64,000 nt of DNA from Mycobacterium szulgai (GCF_002116635.1 NZ_LQPW01000054.1:1-64000), one strand, 5' to 3'. Shown: positions 26,774 to 38,104, counted from the stretch's first letter. Notes: generated from the letters alone by a model not told the origin. Numbers and translations are program-made.

Positions 26774-27607
26774 TTAAGCCGAGCCGGTGACGAATTGCTT
26801 CAGCGCAGGTTCGTCGGCCAGCCCCCATGCGGTGATGCGGTCGGAGATCACCTGTGCAAGCTGTGCGGCACCGAAGATCCCGGCGTCTGCGACGTTGGCC
26901 ACCTTGTCCTGATAAGCGTCGATGTCGGCGCCGACGACCTTGAGGTCGGCCGCACGCGCGGCGATGGCCGCGATCGTCTCGTCGCGGGTGTACTCGAGGC
27001 AGTGATCGACGAGGCTGGCGAAGAACTCCTCGTGTCGGGCCTCGTCCCGGGCGATCCGGTCGATGAGCCCGGCCAGGATGGGCTCCTCGATCTTTGCGGC
27101 CAGGTTCTTGCAGAACACGGCGTACGAGCGCTCCAGGAGCGCCATGTAGACCAGGGTCTCAACCTGCGTGTAGCTGTCGCCGCGATAGCCCTTCATCACG
27201 TACTGGACCCGAACCTCCTCGTTGGCGGTCGGGTCGACCTCCCTGGTCACCACCAGGTACTCGCGCAGCGCAATCGCGTGCAGGTGTTCTTCAGCGGTCC
27301 ATCTGCCCAGCCAGCGACCCCAGTAGTCCTCGAGAATGAAGTGCTCGACGAGCTCACGGTGGTGCGAAGCCAGGTTGTCCTTGACGATCAGCAGGATCTC
27401 GCACGCGTCGGTGACGGTCCTGGGCAGTGTCGCCTGAGACGGATCCCAGTCACGTCCGCCGAGGAAGGCGAAGTTCTCGCCCTGGTCGAACGGAACGTAA
27501 TCGTGAGCGAACCAGAGGTCCTCGCCAGCGAGGTGGCGAGCCATGTTCGCCTCGACCACGGGCTCGAGTTCCAGCGTCAACGCGTTAGCTACAGGTTTCT
27601 GTGCCAT
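26774..27607 (-). CDS. desA2: Acyl-ACP desaturase-like protein DesA2
   Basis: The product has 277 residues from the ATG at 27607 (MAQKPVANALTLELEPVVEANM), matching Rv1094. It belongs to the ferritin-like di-iron acyl-ACP desaturase family, with TAEEHLHAIALREYL and ARDEARHEEFF supplying the EExxH-like metal motifs. DesA2 is linked to introducing double bonds during mycolic acid synthesis, although its own catalytic competence has been questioned. A 13-bp palindrome sits 22-34 bp upstream of the start. It is followed on the same strand by the coupled small ORF and phoH2. Confidence 0.94.
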   Translation of the reverse strand: MAQKPVANALTLELEPVVEANMARHLAGEDLWFAHDYVPFDQGENFAFLGGRDWDPSQATLPRTVTDACEILLIVKDNLASHHRELVEHFILEDYWGRWLGRWTAEEHLHAIALREYLVVTREVDPTANEEVRVQYVMKGYRGDSYTQVETLVYMALLERSYAVFCKNLAAKIEEPILAGLIDRIARDEARHEEFFASLVDHCLEYTRDETIAAIAARAADLKVVGADIDAYQDKVANVADAGIFGAAQLAQVISDRITAWGLADEPALKQFVTGSA

Positions 27608-27628
27608 GCAGTAACTGTAACCCGCATA

Positions 27629-27641
27629 CACAGGTTCTGTG
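27629..27641. promoter_or_regulatory. Palindrome upstream of desA2
   Basis: CACAG-GTT-CTGTG is a perfect 5-bp inverted repeat with a 3-bp centre, 22 bp before the desA2 start codon. It is the right size and place for a repressor half-site pair, but the short arms could arise by chance and I cannot assign a regulator. Confidence 0.35.
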
Positions 27642-27679
27642 AAATCCGGCGCGCACGTGTCGCGCCGCGAATATTCGCC

Positions 27680-30039
<2,360 letters not shown>

Positions 30040-30051
30040 CCAGACCGGCCC

Positions 30052-31011
30052 TCAGACCGGCGAAGCTCCGTGGATGCCCGGCATCCCCCACAGCAGCCCG
30101 CCGTTGCCGCCCAGACCGCCCATGCCGCCATTGGAGCCGTTTCCGCCGTTTCCGCCGTTGCCGATCAGCCTGGCGTTGCCGCCGTCGCCGCCGTTGCCGC
30201 CGAAGCTGCCGTGACCGCCACCCGAGGCGCCCAGCCCGCCGACGCCGCCGTCGCCGTAGAGCCAGCCACCGTCGCCGCCGTTGCCGGCCGAGCCACCGGG
30301 ATTGCCGTCCCCGCCGCCTTTGCCGCCGTCACCGCCGCCCCCGCCCTGACCGAACAGGCCGGCGCTGCCACCGGCACCGCCCAGCCCGCCGGCACCGGCT
30401 ACGGCCGCGCCGCCTGCCCCGCCATGCCCGCCGGCACCCCACAGCAGCCCACCGGAACCGCCGCGCCCGCCAGTCAAGCCGGCGCCGGTGCCGCCGCTGC
30501 CGACACCGCCGGCGCCACCGTTGCCGCCGTTACCGATGAGGCCCGCGCATCCCCCGGCGCCGCCGTTTTGGTCGGCCCCGCCGGCCCCGCCGTCGCCGCC
30601 GTTGCCGTACAGCAGGCCGCCCGCGCCGCCCGGCTGCCCCGGCCCGCCGTTGGCGCCGTTGCCGATCAGGGGACGCCCCAGCAGCAACATGGTCGGTGCG
30701 TTGACCGCATCGAGCAGGGTCTGCCCGACGTTGACGGCTTCGGCGCTCGAGTACGCACCGGCGCCGGCGGTCACCGCCTGCACAAACCGGTCATGAAACG
30801 TCGCCGCCTGGGCACCGAGGGTCTGGTAGCTCTGGGCGTGCGTGCCGAACAGTGCCGCGACCGCCGTGGAGATCTCGTCGGCCGCCGCTGCCACCACTGC
30901 GGTCGTCGGGAAGGCGGCGGCCGCATTGGCCGAGCTGATCGAGGAGCCGATTCTGGCGAGATCTGTTGCCGCGGCCGCTAGCGTTTCCGGCGCTGTAATG
31001 AGGAACGACAT
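30052..31011 (-). CDS. PE_PGRS family protein
   Basis: The product has 319 residues from the ATG at 31011 ([22 protein letters not shown]). The first 95 or so residues are a PE domain with helical [12 protein letters not shown] and [31 protein letters not shown], followed by the [11 protein letters not shown] linker. The rest is the glycine-rich PGRS repeat, with many GGxGG triplets and [11 protein letters not shown] units. PE_PGRS proteins are exported by type VII secretion to the cell surface. The position next to coaA matches PE_PGRS22 (Rv1091), but this protein is much shorter. Confidence 0.92.
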   Translation of the reverse strand: MSFLITAPETLAAAATDLARIGSSISSANAAAAFPTTAVVAAAADEISTAVAALFGTHAQSYQTLGAQAATFHDRFVQAVTAGAGAYSSAEAVNVGQTLLDAVNAPTMLLLGRPLIGNGANGGPGQPGGAGGLLYGNGGDGGAGGADQNGGAGGCAGLIGNGGNGGAGGVGSGGTGAGLTGGRGGSGGLLWGAGGHGGAGGAAVAGAGGLGGAGGSAGLFGQGGGGGDGGKGGGDGNPGGSAGNGGDGGWLYGDGGVGGLGASGGGHGSFGGNGGDGGNARLIGNGGNGGNGSNGGMGGLGGNGGLLWGMPGIHGASPV

Positions 31012-31129
31012 GGGGGGCAAGCGTATCGGCCAGACCCGGGCCAGCGGAGTGAAATCGCCGGGAAAAGGCCGATACGGGGCGCAGGCCGCTACTTGCCACG
31101 GCGGCGCCCCGCATCAGCGGGAAGGGGAG

Positions 31130-31543
31130 CTAGACCGCCAGGCGGCGCACTCCCAGGTATTGCAAACCCGCGAACACCGCGGTGTACACACCGCTGGCAA
31201 GTGTTGCTGCCACTCCGGTGCCGGTCATGGGCACGAGTTCCGCGGCGATGATCGCGGCGAAGGTGTACACGATGTTCGCCACGATCACGCCGATTCCGGC
31301 GCGGCGCAGGTTGGGCAACGCGGCGAGGCTGAACACCGCCAGGCCGTAGAGCACGAAGAAGGCGCCCATGCTGTATTCCTGGCCAGACGTCAGCCCGGTC
31401 AGCCTCGAGATCGGGTCGGCGGCCGCGGCGACGGCCAAGCCCATCAGTCCGGTCAATGTGGCATCGAGTCGCATCGCGAACCGCAGCAGCGAGTCGGTCG
31501 AGTCGGATAGGGGCCTGGTCGTTTGACCGGATATTGCGGTCAT
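31130..31543 (-). CDS. Four-TM membrane protein, unknown function
   Basis: The product has 137 residues from an ATG at 31543, preceded by AAGGAG at good spacing. Four hydrophobic helices are evident: LDATLTGLMGLAVAAAAD, MGAFFVLYGLAVFSLAAL, GIGVIVANIVYTFAAIIAAE and TGVAATLASGVYTAVFAGLQ. There is no signal peptide and no catalytic motif. Similar small integral membrane proteins are common in actinobacteria. It lies between the PE_PGRS gene and the O-methyltransferase on the same strand. Confidence 0.7.
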   Translation of the reverse strand: MTAISGQTTRPLSDSTDSLLRFAMRLDATLTGLMGLAVAAAADPISRLTGLTSGQEYSMGAFFVLYGLAVFSLAALPNLRRAGIGVIVANIVYTFAAIIAAELVPMTGTGVAATLASGVYTAVFAGLQYLGVRRLAV

Positions 31544-31684
31544 GTCGGTTCTCCTTGTGAAGCGAACGAGTCGGACACGTTTGAGCGTGCCGGCGCAGCG
31601 CTGCCAGATCGACGCGTCGCACTGCCAACTACTGCCACGCAGTAAATGACCAGGGGGTTGGCTCCGGTATTCCGGCTTGGGGTG

Positions 31685-32773
31685 CTAAATGGCTCGCGCC
31701 TCGAGGACGCTGTACGGGGAGGCCGTTTCAACCACGCGCGTCATGCGGAAGCCGGCGCGTTCAAGCAGTTGCCCGTATTCGGTGGCGGTGCGCTCCCGTG
31801 CAGAGACCGTGAGCAGCATTTCCAGATCCACCCACTTGCCCAGGAAGTCGCGCTGGTGCCGCGGAATCACCTGCTCGACGAGCAACACCCGGGCACCGTC
31901 GCCGCCGGCCGTACGCACGTTCGTCAGTATTCGCACAGCGTCGTCGTCCGGCCAGTCATGGATGATGTTCTTGAGTACGTAGGCGTCGCCGCCGGCTGGA
32001 ATGTCGGCATCGAAGAAGGACCCCTCCACGATGCGAACCCGGTCTGCGACACCGTACTCGGCAAGAACCGCTGGCGCTCCGGCCACCACTTGAGGTTGGT
32101 CGAACAGGATTCCCCGCGCATGCGGTGTCGCCGCCAGGATCGCGGCCAGTAACCGACCGTGCCCGCCCCCGATATCGACGACCGTCGCGTAGGCACTGAA
32201 GTCGTAGGCAGCGACCACGGGTTCGATCGAGAGTTCGGACGTGCTCGTCATGGCCTGATTGAAGATGTCGGAAAGCTCGTGCTCGCCGGCGAGGTAATCG
32301 AAGAAGGGCTTGCCGCGCAGTTCTTGGACAACGTCATGGCCGCTGCGGATAGCCTGTGTCAGCCGGCTCCAGTGCTCTCGCTGCTGGGGCGAGCCCACCC
32401 ATCTGGCCATCCCGGCTACCGAAACCTCGGCGTCACTACGCAGCGTGTTCCCCAGCGGAGTCAGGTCGTAGCGACCGTCGCGGCGCTGACGAAATACACC
32501 CCGCCCGATCAAGGCCCGGAGCAATCGGCTGATCGCGTCGGCGTCGGCATTGACCGCGACCGCCAACTCCTCGGCCGTCAGCGGACCCTGAGCGAGTTTG
32601 TCCGCGATGCCGAGGTCCGCTGCAGCGGTTATCGCTTGGGCCGACCAAGCCCCCAGGATCAGTTCCATCATCGCCGCTGGAGGCGGAACCGCACGTCGGT
32701 GCAGCCCGCCGAGGTAGTGCCGTGCCCGTTCGATTACCCGCACGACTTTGGCGGGTGGAACCTTGGAAGCCAT
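31685..32773 (-). CDS. SAM-dependent O-methyltransferase (acetylserotonin/hydroxyneurosporene type)
   Basis: The product has 362 residues. The N-terminal dimerisation winged-helix domain (about residues 25-125, AADLGIADKLAQGPLTAEELAVAV) precedes the class I methyltransferase domain. SAM motif I is VVDIGGGHGRLLAAIL. Later motifs DAYVLKNIIHDWPDDDAVRILTNV and LLVEQVIP (with a catalytic His in IIHDW) match small-molecule O-methyltransferases used on phenolic or polyketide substrates. There is no pathway partner next door apart from membrane proteins. It follows the 456-residue membrane protein gene by 15 bp. Confidence 0.88.
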   Translation of the reverse strand: MASKVPPAKVVRVIERARHYLGGLHRRAVPPPAAMMELILGAWSAQAITAAADLGIADKLAQGPLTAEELAVAVNADADAISRLLRALIGRGVFRQRRDGRYDLTPLGNTLRSDAEVSVAGMARWVGSPQQREHWSRLTQAIRSGHDVVQELRGKPFFDYLAGEHELSDIFNQAMTSTSELSIEPVVAAYDFSAYATVVDIGGGHGRLLAAILAATPHARGILFDQPQVVAGAPAVLAEYGVADRVRIVEGSFFDADIPAGGDAYVLKNIIHDWPDDDAVRILTNVRTAGGDGARVLLVEQVIPRHQRDFLGKWVDLEMLLTVSARERTATEYGQLLERAGFRMTRVVETASPYSVLEARAI

Positions 32774-32788
32774 AGCGCCGCAGCTTAA

Positions 32789-34159
32789 TCAATCACTGGA
32801 AACGCTGACCCGCCCACGTAGGTCGGCCGCGATCAGCCGGGCCGCCGCGTTCTGCCAATTGTGCAGCGAGCGCTGCGGCACCTCGGTCACCAACCACTGC
32901 CAGGCCTGGCGGGCAGTCGGATCCAATCCGGCGGCGGTCGCGTTCTGCGCATACGCCCGTACGCCGACGACATAGGGGAAATAAAGCGAGTTGTAGTAGC
33001 GCCACTGCTCGGTGGTGCCGAAGTCCCCGGCGTCGCGCGGCTTGAGCCGTCCAATGCCGTCTGCCAGCACGGCTTTGAGTTCGTTGGCCCGCTCCAGCGG
33101 GTGGTCGGCTGCGCCGCGCGCGGCCAGTCGCGCGTCGATGACGGGCAACGACGTCAGCGGGCTGGCGACCAGTTTGCTCAGGTCTCCGTAGTGGCCCAGC
33201 GCGCGGCGGGTGAGCCTGACGAACGTGTCGTCGTCGATGTCGCTCAGCGGGTCGTCGGATCGCAGCGGCAACGCCGCACCGGTGTGCCGCAGCGCGGCCC
33301 GATCGGCGCGCAAGGTGGGTGATCTGGAGAACGCCAGCCGGTCCAGAATGCCGGCCAGCGGATCGGCCAGCACCTGGACCGTGATCGCGATGGCCAGGCT
33401 GGTGAACAGCAGCACAGTCAACGCCGTCTGCGCCGACGGCGCGCTGCGGGTCAGCGCCAGGCCGATCAGCGCTTGCCCACCGAACAGCACCGCCACCGCA
33501 ACCGATCCGGCGAACGAGCGAACCATGTCGGCACGCAGCGCCTGACCTTCGTCGAACGCATCCCAGAGGGCCACCGCAACCCCGAGCGCCAGCACGTCGA
33601 AACCCGTCGACGCCAACGCCAGCCAACTGGGCAACACTCCCAGCGGAATGATCAAAATCGCGTTGGCCAGCGCGAAGAACAGCGTCGCAACAACCACCAC
33701 GCCCGCCACCGGCAACGGCTGGGTACGCCGCCGCAACGCGGCGACCATCGCGGCGAGCGTTGACGCCGAGATCACCGCGGACATCACCCAGTGACCTGCC
33801 CGCAGTGGGCCGTCGACGCTGCCGGCCATAGCCGCGCCGAACAGGGCGAGCGCAGCGACCCAGCAGACCAGCAACACCTCGCCGGTACGTGCCCGCGGGC
33901 TATCACAGGGCCGCCCCAGCTCGAGCAGCACCGCGAACCAGGCCACGCCCGGAATGACGACCAGATAGACCTCGATGTGGCTGAGCAGCTGGGCATGCAC
34001 ACCACTGGTGTTGCGCACCGCGTCCAAGGCCACTACCAGCGCAAACCCGCACAACCCGAGAGCGGCCAAGACCAGCACCGGCTTACGCGGATCGCGCGCC
34101 AGCAAGTAGAGCCCGAGCCAGCCGCTCAGCGTGAACACCACCGCCGATAGCGCTGCCAT
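32789..34159 (-). CDS. Polytopic membrane protein with C-terminal cytosolic domain, unknown function
   Basis: The product has 456 residues from the ATG at 34159, two bases after the Z-prenyl synthase stop; a GTG at 34165 overlapping that stop is an alternative. About nine hydrophobic segments fill residues 1-290, arranged like the 7-TM sensors of some actinobacterial kinases. The C-terminal 165 residues are soluble, with YYNSLYFPYVVGVRAYAQ and PQRSLHNWQNAAARLIA motifs. No kinase motifs are visible. Tight coupling to the prenyl synthase suggests a role in polyprenyl or envelope metabolism or sensing, which is inference. Confidence 0.7.
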   Translation of the reverse strand: MAALSAVVFTLSGWLGLYLLARDPRKPVLVLAALGLCGFALVVALDAVRNTSGVHAQLLSHIEVYLVVIPGVAWFAVLLELGRPCDSPRARTGEVLLVCWVAALALFGAAMAGSVDGPLRAGHWVMSAVISASTLAAMVAALRRRTQPLPVAGVVVVATLFFALANAILIIPLGVLPSWLALASTGFDVLALGVAVALWDAFDEGQALRADMVRSFAGSVAVAVLFGGQALIGLALTRSAPSAQTALTVLLFTSLAIAITVQVLADPLAGILDRLAFSRSPTLRADRAALRHTGAALPLRSDDPLSDIDDDTFVRLTRRALGHYGDLSKLVASPLTSLPVIDARLAARGAADHPLERANELKAVLADGIGRLKPRDAGDFGTTEQWRYYNSLYFPYVVGVRAYAQNATAAGLDPTARQAWQWLVTEVPQRSLHNWQNAAARLIAADLRGRVSVSSD

Positions 34160-34161
34160 TG

Positions 34162-34950
34162 TCACTTCCCGTATCGGCGATGCCGCACGGTGTAGTCGCG
34201 CAGCGCGCGCAGGAAGTCGACATGGCGGAATGCCGGCCAATGCGCCTCGGTGAACCACATCTCCGAGTAGGCGCTCTGCCATAGCAGGAAGCCGGACAGC
34301 CGTTGCTCTCCGGAGGTGCGGATCACCAAGTCCGGGTCGGGTTGTCCTGAGGTGTAAAGGTTTTCGGAGATGCCCTCGACGGTCACCTTATCGATGAGCT
34401 CCTCGGCCGTTGCGCCGTTGGCCAGCTCCTTGCTCAGCAGCGCCCGGACCGCATTGACGATCTCCAGACGGCCGCCGTAGCCCACCGCGACGTTGACGTG
34501 GAAGTGCGCGGTGCCCGGCGTAGACTCCACCGCCTCGCGCAGCCGGCGGGCAGGTTCCTCGCCCAGCAGTTCGAGGTCGCCGACGGTACGCACACTCCAG
34601 CGGTTGGCCGGGGCACAGATCTCCTCGACGACGTCGGTGATGATTTCGATCAGCGCAGCCAGCTCATCGGGGTCGCGTTGCAGATTTTCGGTGGAGAGCA
34701 GATAAATGGTGGTCATTTCGATGCCGGCTTCTTGGCACCAGCGCAGCATCTCGGCGATCTTGGCCGCACCCATCCGGTAGCCGTAGCTGACGTCGTCGTA
34801 TCCCGCGTCGCGCGCCCACCGCCGATTCCCGTCGCACAGCACGGCAATGTGACGGGGCAGTTCGGATTTCGAAGCCACCAGTCCCTGCCGCAGACGCAGC
34901 TCGTAAAGCCGGTACAACGGCTCCTTGAGCCGCGGCGGGATGATCTCCAC
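34162..34950 (-). CDS. Short-chain Z-isoprenyl diphosphate synthase (Z,E-farnesyl-PP synthase)
   Basis: The product has 262 residues from a GTG at 34950 (VEIIPPRLKEPLYRLYELRLR), the same length as Rv1086. It is a cis-prenyltransferase: HIAVLCDGNRRWAR holds the catalytic Asp, followed by STENLQRDPDEL and DLVIRTSGEQRLSGFLLWQSAYSE. Rv1086 makes Z,E-FPP, which the decaprenyl synthase extends to the carrier lipid for arabinogalactan and peptidoglycan. A start 10 codons upstream is possible. The next gene begins two bases after the stop. Confidence 0.93.
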   Translation of the reverse strand: MEIIPPRLKEPLYRLYELRLRQGLVASKSELPRHIAVLCDGNRRWARDAGYDDVSYGYRMGAAKIAEMLRWCQEAGIEMTTIYLLSTENLQRDPDELAALIEIITDVVEEICAPANRWSVRTVGDLELLGEEPARRLREAVESTPGTAHFHVNVAVGYGGRLEIVNAVRALLSKELANGATAEELIDKVTVEGISENLYTSGQPDPDLVIRTSGEQRLSGFLLWQSAYSEMWFTEAHWPAFRHVDFLRALRDYTVRHRRYGK

Positions 34951-35095
34951 GAATATCAACAGTACTGTGACCGGCGCCAAATTCCGGCTTCCGTTTCGGG
35001 CAATATCACGCCACGTCTAGCGGGAGTCTCACAGCCGGCGCGGTTACTGTATTCCTGAAAAGCACCGGCAATCCCTAACCGAGGCAACAGGAGAA

Positions 35096-35836
35096 ATGAG
35101 CAGCCAGACCAGCACGCTCAGCAGTGCCGAACCCGAATCGCACGGGTTTTCGCCAGCCGATGCCGCCCATCAGGTCGTCGAGGGCGTCGCCCGCGTTCTG
35201 ACCAAGCCGCGTTTCCGCGGCTGGATCCACGTCTATTCGGCCGGCACTGCGGTGTTCGCCGGCGCATCGCTGATCGCGGTGTCGTGGGCGGTGGGATCCA
35301 CCAAGGCCGGGCTGGCGACATTCGCCTACACCGCGGCAACGATCGTGATGTTCACCGTCAGCGCCACGTATCACCGCGTCGATTGGAAGTCCCCGAGCGC
35401 CCGGAAATGGATGAAGCGGGCCGACCACTCGATGATCTTCGTGTTCATCGCCGGCAGCTACACCCCGTTCGCGCTGCTGGCCCTGCCGGGTCATGACGGG
35501 CATGTGGTGCTGGCAATCGTGTGGGGCGGCGCGGCGGCCGGCATCCTGCTGAAGATGCTCTGGCCCTCGGCGCCGCGCTGGCTGGGGGTGCCGCTGTACA
35601 TCCTGCTGGGCTGGGTGGCGGTCTGGTACACCGCGACGATCCTGCACAACGCCGGCGTAGCCGCGATGGTGTTGTTATTCGTAGGTGGCGCGCTATACAG
35701 CATCGGCGGCATCCTCTACGCCCTGCGCTGGCCAGACCCGTGGCCGACGACCTTCGGCTTCCACGAGTTTTTCCACGCCTGCACCGCGGTCGCGGCGATC
35801 TGCCACTACATCGCGATGTGGTTCGTGGTCTTCTAG
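35096..35836 (+). CDS. Hemolysin III / PAQR family membrane protein (Rv1085c-like)
   Basis: The product has 246 residues from an ATG at 35096 with CAGGAG upstream. Seven membrane helices are expected. Hallmarks are [31 protein letters not shown] and [19 protein letters not shown], whose His residues bind metal in PAQR-type proteins. Bacterial members are called hemolysin III but are more likely lipid hydrolases or membrane-homeostasis proteins. The end overlaps the convergent methyltransferase gene by 4 bp. Confidence 0.9.
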   Translation: MSSQTSTLSSAEPESHGFSPADAAHQVVEGVARVLTKPRFRGWIHVYSAGTAVFAGASLIAVSWAVGSTKAGLATFAYTAATIVMFTVSATYHRVDWKSPSARKWMKRADHSMIFVFIAGSYTPFALLALPGHDGHVVLAIVWGGAAAGILLKMLWPSAPRWLGVPLYILLGWVAVWYTATILHNAGVAAMVLLFVGGALYSIGGILYALRWPDPWPTTFGFHEFFHACTAVAAICHYIAMWFVVF

Positions 35837-36840
35837 GGTTTCGTCGCTATCCGCCCCTGCGTCTCCACGCGGTGCAGCAATGGCCGGATCTGGCAGCGGG
35901 CGAAGTAGTCGTCAGCCGCTTCGGTTGCTCCCTTGAACTTGCCGTAGTCGTCCAAAATGAGCACACCGCCGCGGGCCAGCCTCGGATAAAGCGTCTCCAG
36001 CTCACACAGGGTGGACTCGTAGAAGTCGGTGTCCAACCGCAGCACTGCGATGTCGCCGGTCGGCGTGACCGGCAAGGTGTCCTGGACCATTCCGCGCACC
36101 AGGCGTATGCGCTCGGCCCGGTAGCCGGTGCCGGCCAGGTTGGCCGCCACCTGGTCGATGCCGACGCCGCAGGGTCGCTGTTCGGCACCCGGGGTGTCGG
36201 CGAGGCCATCGAGCCGGTCCGGGGTCCCGACGAAACCATCGCGCTCCGAGGCGCCCTCCCAGGACCAGTCGAAGGTGTCGAAGCCGAAGATGTCGCGGTC
36301 GCAGTCGCCGTGTGCGCGCAATGTCGCCGCGGCCAGCATCATGCTGCCGCCGCTGGCTACCCCGCATTCCACGATGGCACCGCAGATGTGATTGGCGACC
36401 ACGTAGTTGACGGCCTGATACAACGCGAACGCCATCGGTTTGGACGTCAGGGTGAACGGCCGGATAGCGGCGAACATCGCCGCGAACTCCGGTGCGGCGG
36501 CATCGATGTCGTGCGTGGTGCCGAGCTGCCGAACGACGTCGTATGCCGAAACCGCCGCATCCGGCTGGGCCGTCCGCTCGGCGGGAACCAGCAGCTTCAT
36601 CGCGACCAGCCGGTCTACTGCTTCCCGGGCCGCGGGCACGCCCATTTCCGACAGTCGCTGGTATGCGTCGGTAGGTAATCGCGGCTCGCTGAACAGACTC
36701 AGCAGCAACACCACGCCGGGGGTGGCGACGAACTCCGCAAACGGGTCGGTGACCGAGCCGACCCGCACCCGCCCGTCATGCCAGGCGCAGAACAAACCGG
36801 GGGCGACGACCAGAGCGCAGTCTTGCTCAGCGGCGCTCAC
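35833..36840 (-). CDS. TylF/MycF-family methyltransferase with winged-helix-like N-terminal domain
   Basis: The product has 335 residues from the GTG at 36840 (GTGA overlap with the upstream gene). Residues about 1-90 look like a small strand-plus-winged-helix module ([17 protein letters not shown], then [10 protein letters not shown] and [15 protein letters not shown]). This resembles the peptide-binding RRE/PqqD-like fold found in RiPP enzymes. The remainder is TylF-like: [11 protein letters not shown] (SAM), [19 protein letters not shown] and [11 protein letters not shown], which supply the Mg2+ Asp residues. These enzymes O-methylate hydroxyl groups. It is the last gene of the peptide / cupin-like / methyltransferase cluster. 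Confidence 0.82.
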   Translation of the reverse strand: MSAAEQDCALVVAPGLFCAWHDGRVRVGSVTDPFAEFVATPGVVLLLSLFSEPRLPTDAYQRLSEMGVPAAREAVDRLVAMKLLVPAERTAQPDAAVSAYDVVRQLGTTHDIDAAAPEFAAMFAAIRPFTLTSKPMAFALYQAVNYVVANHICGAIVECGVASGGSMMLAAATLRAHGDCDRDIFGFDTFDWSWEGASERDGFVGTPDRLDGLADTPGAEQRPCGVGIDQVAANLAGTGYRAERIRLVRGMVQDTLPVTPTGDIAVLRLDTDFYESTLCELETLYPRLARGGVLILDDYGKFKGATEAADDYFARCQIRPLLHRVETQGRIATKP

Positions 36841-37901
36841 GAGGCACCCAGCAGCGCCGCGGCCTCGGCGGACAGCGGTGCCAGGTAAGCCACGGCATGC
36901 TCGGTGAGCTCCGCAATTGATCTGCCGTCGAGGTCCTGGGGGGAAACCAGTGCGGGCAGATCGGCGGCCGAGGCGCCCGCCCAGCGCAAGGCGGTCACCA
37001 GCTGCACCGCGCGGTCGCGCACGAACACCCCGCCGAGTACCGATCGGCGGACGAACTCGGGGCGGCATTCGTTCAGCAGCGGGATGAGCACGTCGTCGTG
37101 CGCAATCTGGCTGAGCACCCGGTCGAGGACTTCGGGCTCGGTGATTACGGCATCCAGGTATGCACGGTAGGCCAGCGCCGGGGTCCCTCGCGCCAGCACT
37201 TCGGCCAGGACTCGCTGATAGCGCCGCGGGCTGGACTTGCGCAGCAGCGCAATCGCCTCGGACTGACGACGCAGCAGCGAAGACGTTTGACAAGCCGTCA
37301 CCACATGCGACAAGCCCGGCAGCCAATACTCGCGCGGGCGACGGTGCAGCCCGGGATGCGACTCGCATCGCACCACCAGCGTCACACTCGGCTTCTGCAG
37401 CCAGTAGATCTCGTGGATCAGTTCGGGCGTGATGGGACGCACTTGGCCGGTCCGCATGATTTCCAGACCTGTCCGGGTGAGCGTCCCCCCCGCGAGGTTC
37501 TCATCGAAGACCTTGGATTCGGCGAATTCGAATTGGGTGTGCACCCGGTCGCCGTGCAGGGCCGCGAAGGCGCCGCAGGTGACGTGGTCGTGCGCGGCGC
37601 TGGCGTTCTCCGTCCAGTACAGCAGGTCGATCCGGAAATCCGGGGTGCGCGCGACGGTGATCGCCGGCTGCCCGAAGTCGAAGTCCCAGGATTGCTCGGG
37701 AAGTGCGCCGGAGGTCACGGCCCATTCCAGACACGACGACGGGTCGATGTTGGCAAGGTCGGCCGCACGCAGCCCGGCCACCGCAGCATTGACAAGGTGG
37801 TTGGGGTCGGCGCGATCCCAGAGCCCGGTGATGGTGTCCGCGATGCCGGCAAACACGGGCGCAAAATCAGTCATGGCGAACCGGCGGATCGAAGGGGTCA
37901 T
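36837..37901 (-). CDS. Cupin-like protein of unknown function in putative peptide-modification cluster
   Basis: The product has 354 residues from an ATG at 37901 with GGCGAG upstream; a second ATG lies 9 codons later. The N-terminal half shows a cupin-like pattern. SAAHDHVTCGAFAALHGDRVHTQFEF gives an HxH pair and a later His, and PITPELIHEIYWLQKPSVTLVVR has a further His in the place of the second cupin motif. The C-terminal half is helical with many Arg and Leu. I do not recognise the family. A metal-dependent oxygenase is the reasonable guess. It is coupled to the TylF-type gene by a GTGA overlap and follows the small peptide gene by 48 bp. Confidence 0.7.
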   Translation of the reverse strand: MTPSIRRFAMTDFAPVFAGIADTITGLWDRADPNHLVNAAVAGLRAADLANIDPSSCLEWAVTSGALPEQSWDFDFGQPAITVARTPDFRIDLLYWTENASAAHDHVTCGAFAALHGDRVHTQFEFAESKVFDENLAGGTLTRTGLEIMRTGQVRPITPELIHEIYWLQKPSVTLVVRCESHPGLHRRPREYWLPGLSHVVTACQTSSLLRRQSEAIALLRKSSPRRYQRVLAEVLARGTPALAYRAYLDAVITEPEVLDRVLSQIAHDDVLIPLLNECRPEFVRRSVLGGVFVRDRAVQLVTALRWAGASAADLPALVSPQDLDGRSIAELTEHAVAYLAPLSAEAAALLGAS

Positions 37902-37936
37902 GCTCGCCGTGCCGCCCGATGTGCGGCACGGCGGGC
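37902..37936 (-). terminator. Strong hairpin between peptide gene and modification genes
   Basis: CGCCGTGCCGC (37905-37915) pairs perfectly with GCGGCACGGCG (37923-37933) around a 7-nt loop. The stem extends three more pairs with one wobble. There is no T-run. It lies between the peptide stop (37950) and the ATG of the cupin-like gene (37901). Such hairpins often follow RiPP precursor genes, where they terminate most transcripts or stabilise the short mRNA so that precursor exceeds enzyme. Confidence 0.7.
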
Positions 37937-37949
37937 ACGGTTTGAGAGA

Positions 37950-38045
37950 TCAGTAGGGAATGGCCTGGGTAAGAACCGACTCCCGCGAGATTTCCTCGAT
38001 CTGAATCTCGAATCCCTCGCGGGCTTCTTTGATTTCCTCCACCAC
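37950..38045 (-). CDS. Small acidic peptide, candidate RiPP precursor
   Basis: This ORF encodes about 31 residues from GTG 38045 (or 30 from GTG 38042). AGGAGG sits 5-8 bp upstream. The sequence runs VVEEIKEAREGFEIQIEEIS followed by RESVLTQAIPY and TGA. It is helical and acidic at the front and has a Ser/Thr/Gln/Tyr-containing tail, the shape of a leader plus short core. The FEIQIEEIS segment recalls leader motifs of other modified peptides. A TTG at 38105 would extend it to 51 residues. It precedes the cupin-like and TylF-type genes on the same strand. Precursor status is inference from layout. Confidence 0.6.
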   Translation of the reverse strand: MVEEIKEAREGFEIQIEEISRESVLTQAIPY

Positions 38046-38104
38046 TTTCACCTCCTCGGTGAGGTCATGGCCATCACGAATGGCTTTGGCGAAGACTGTA
38101 GCCA

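Noticed and set aside
30070-30981. Long plus-strand open frame of about 300 codons
   Set aside because: It lies antisense to the PE_PGRS repeat. Glycine-rich GGN codons give open Ala/Val/Pro frames on the opposite strand. No start or family signal.
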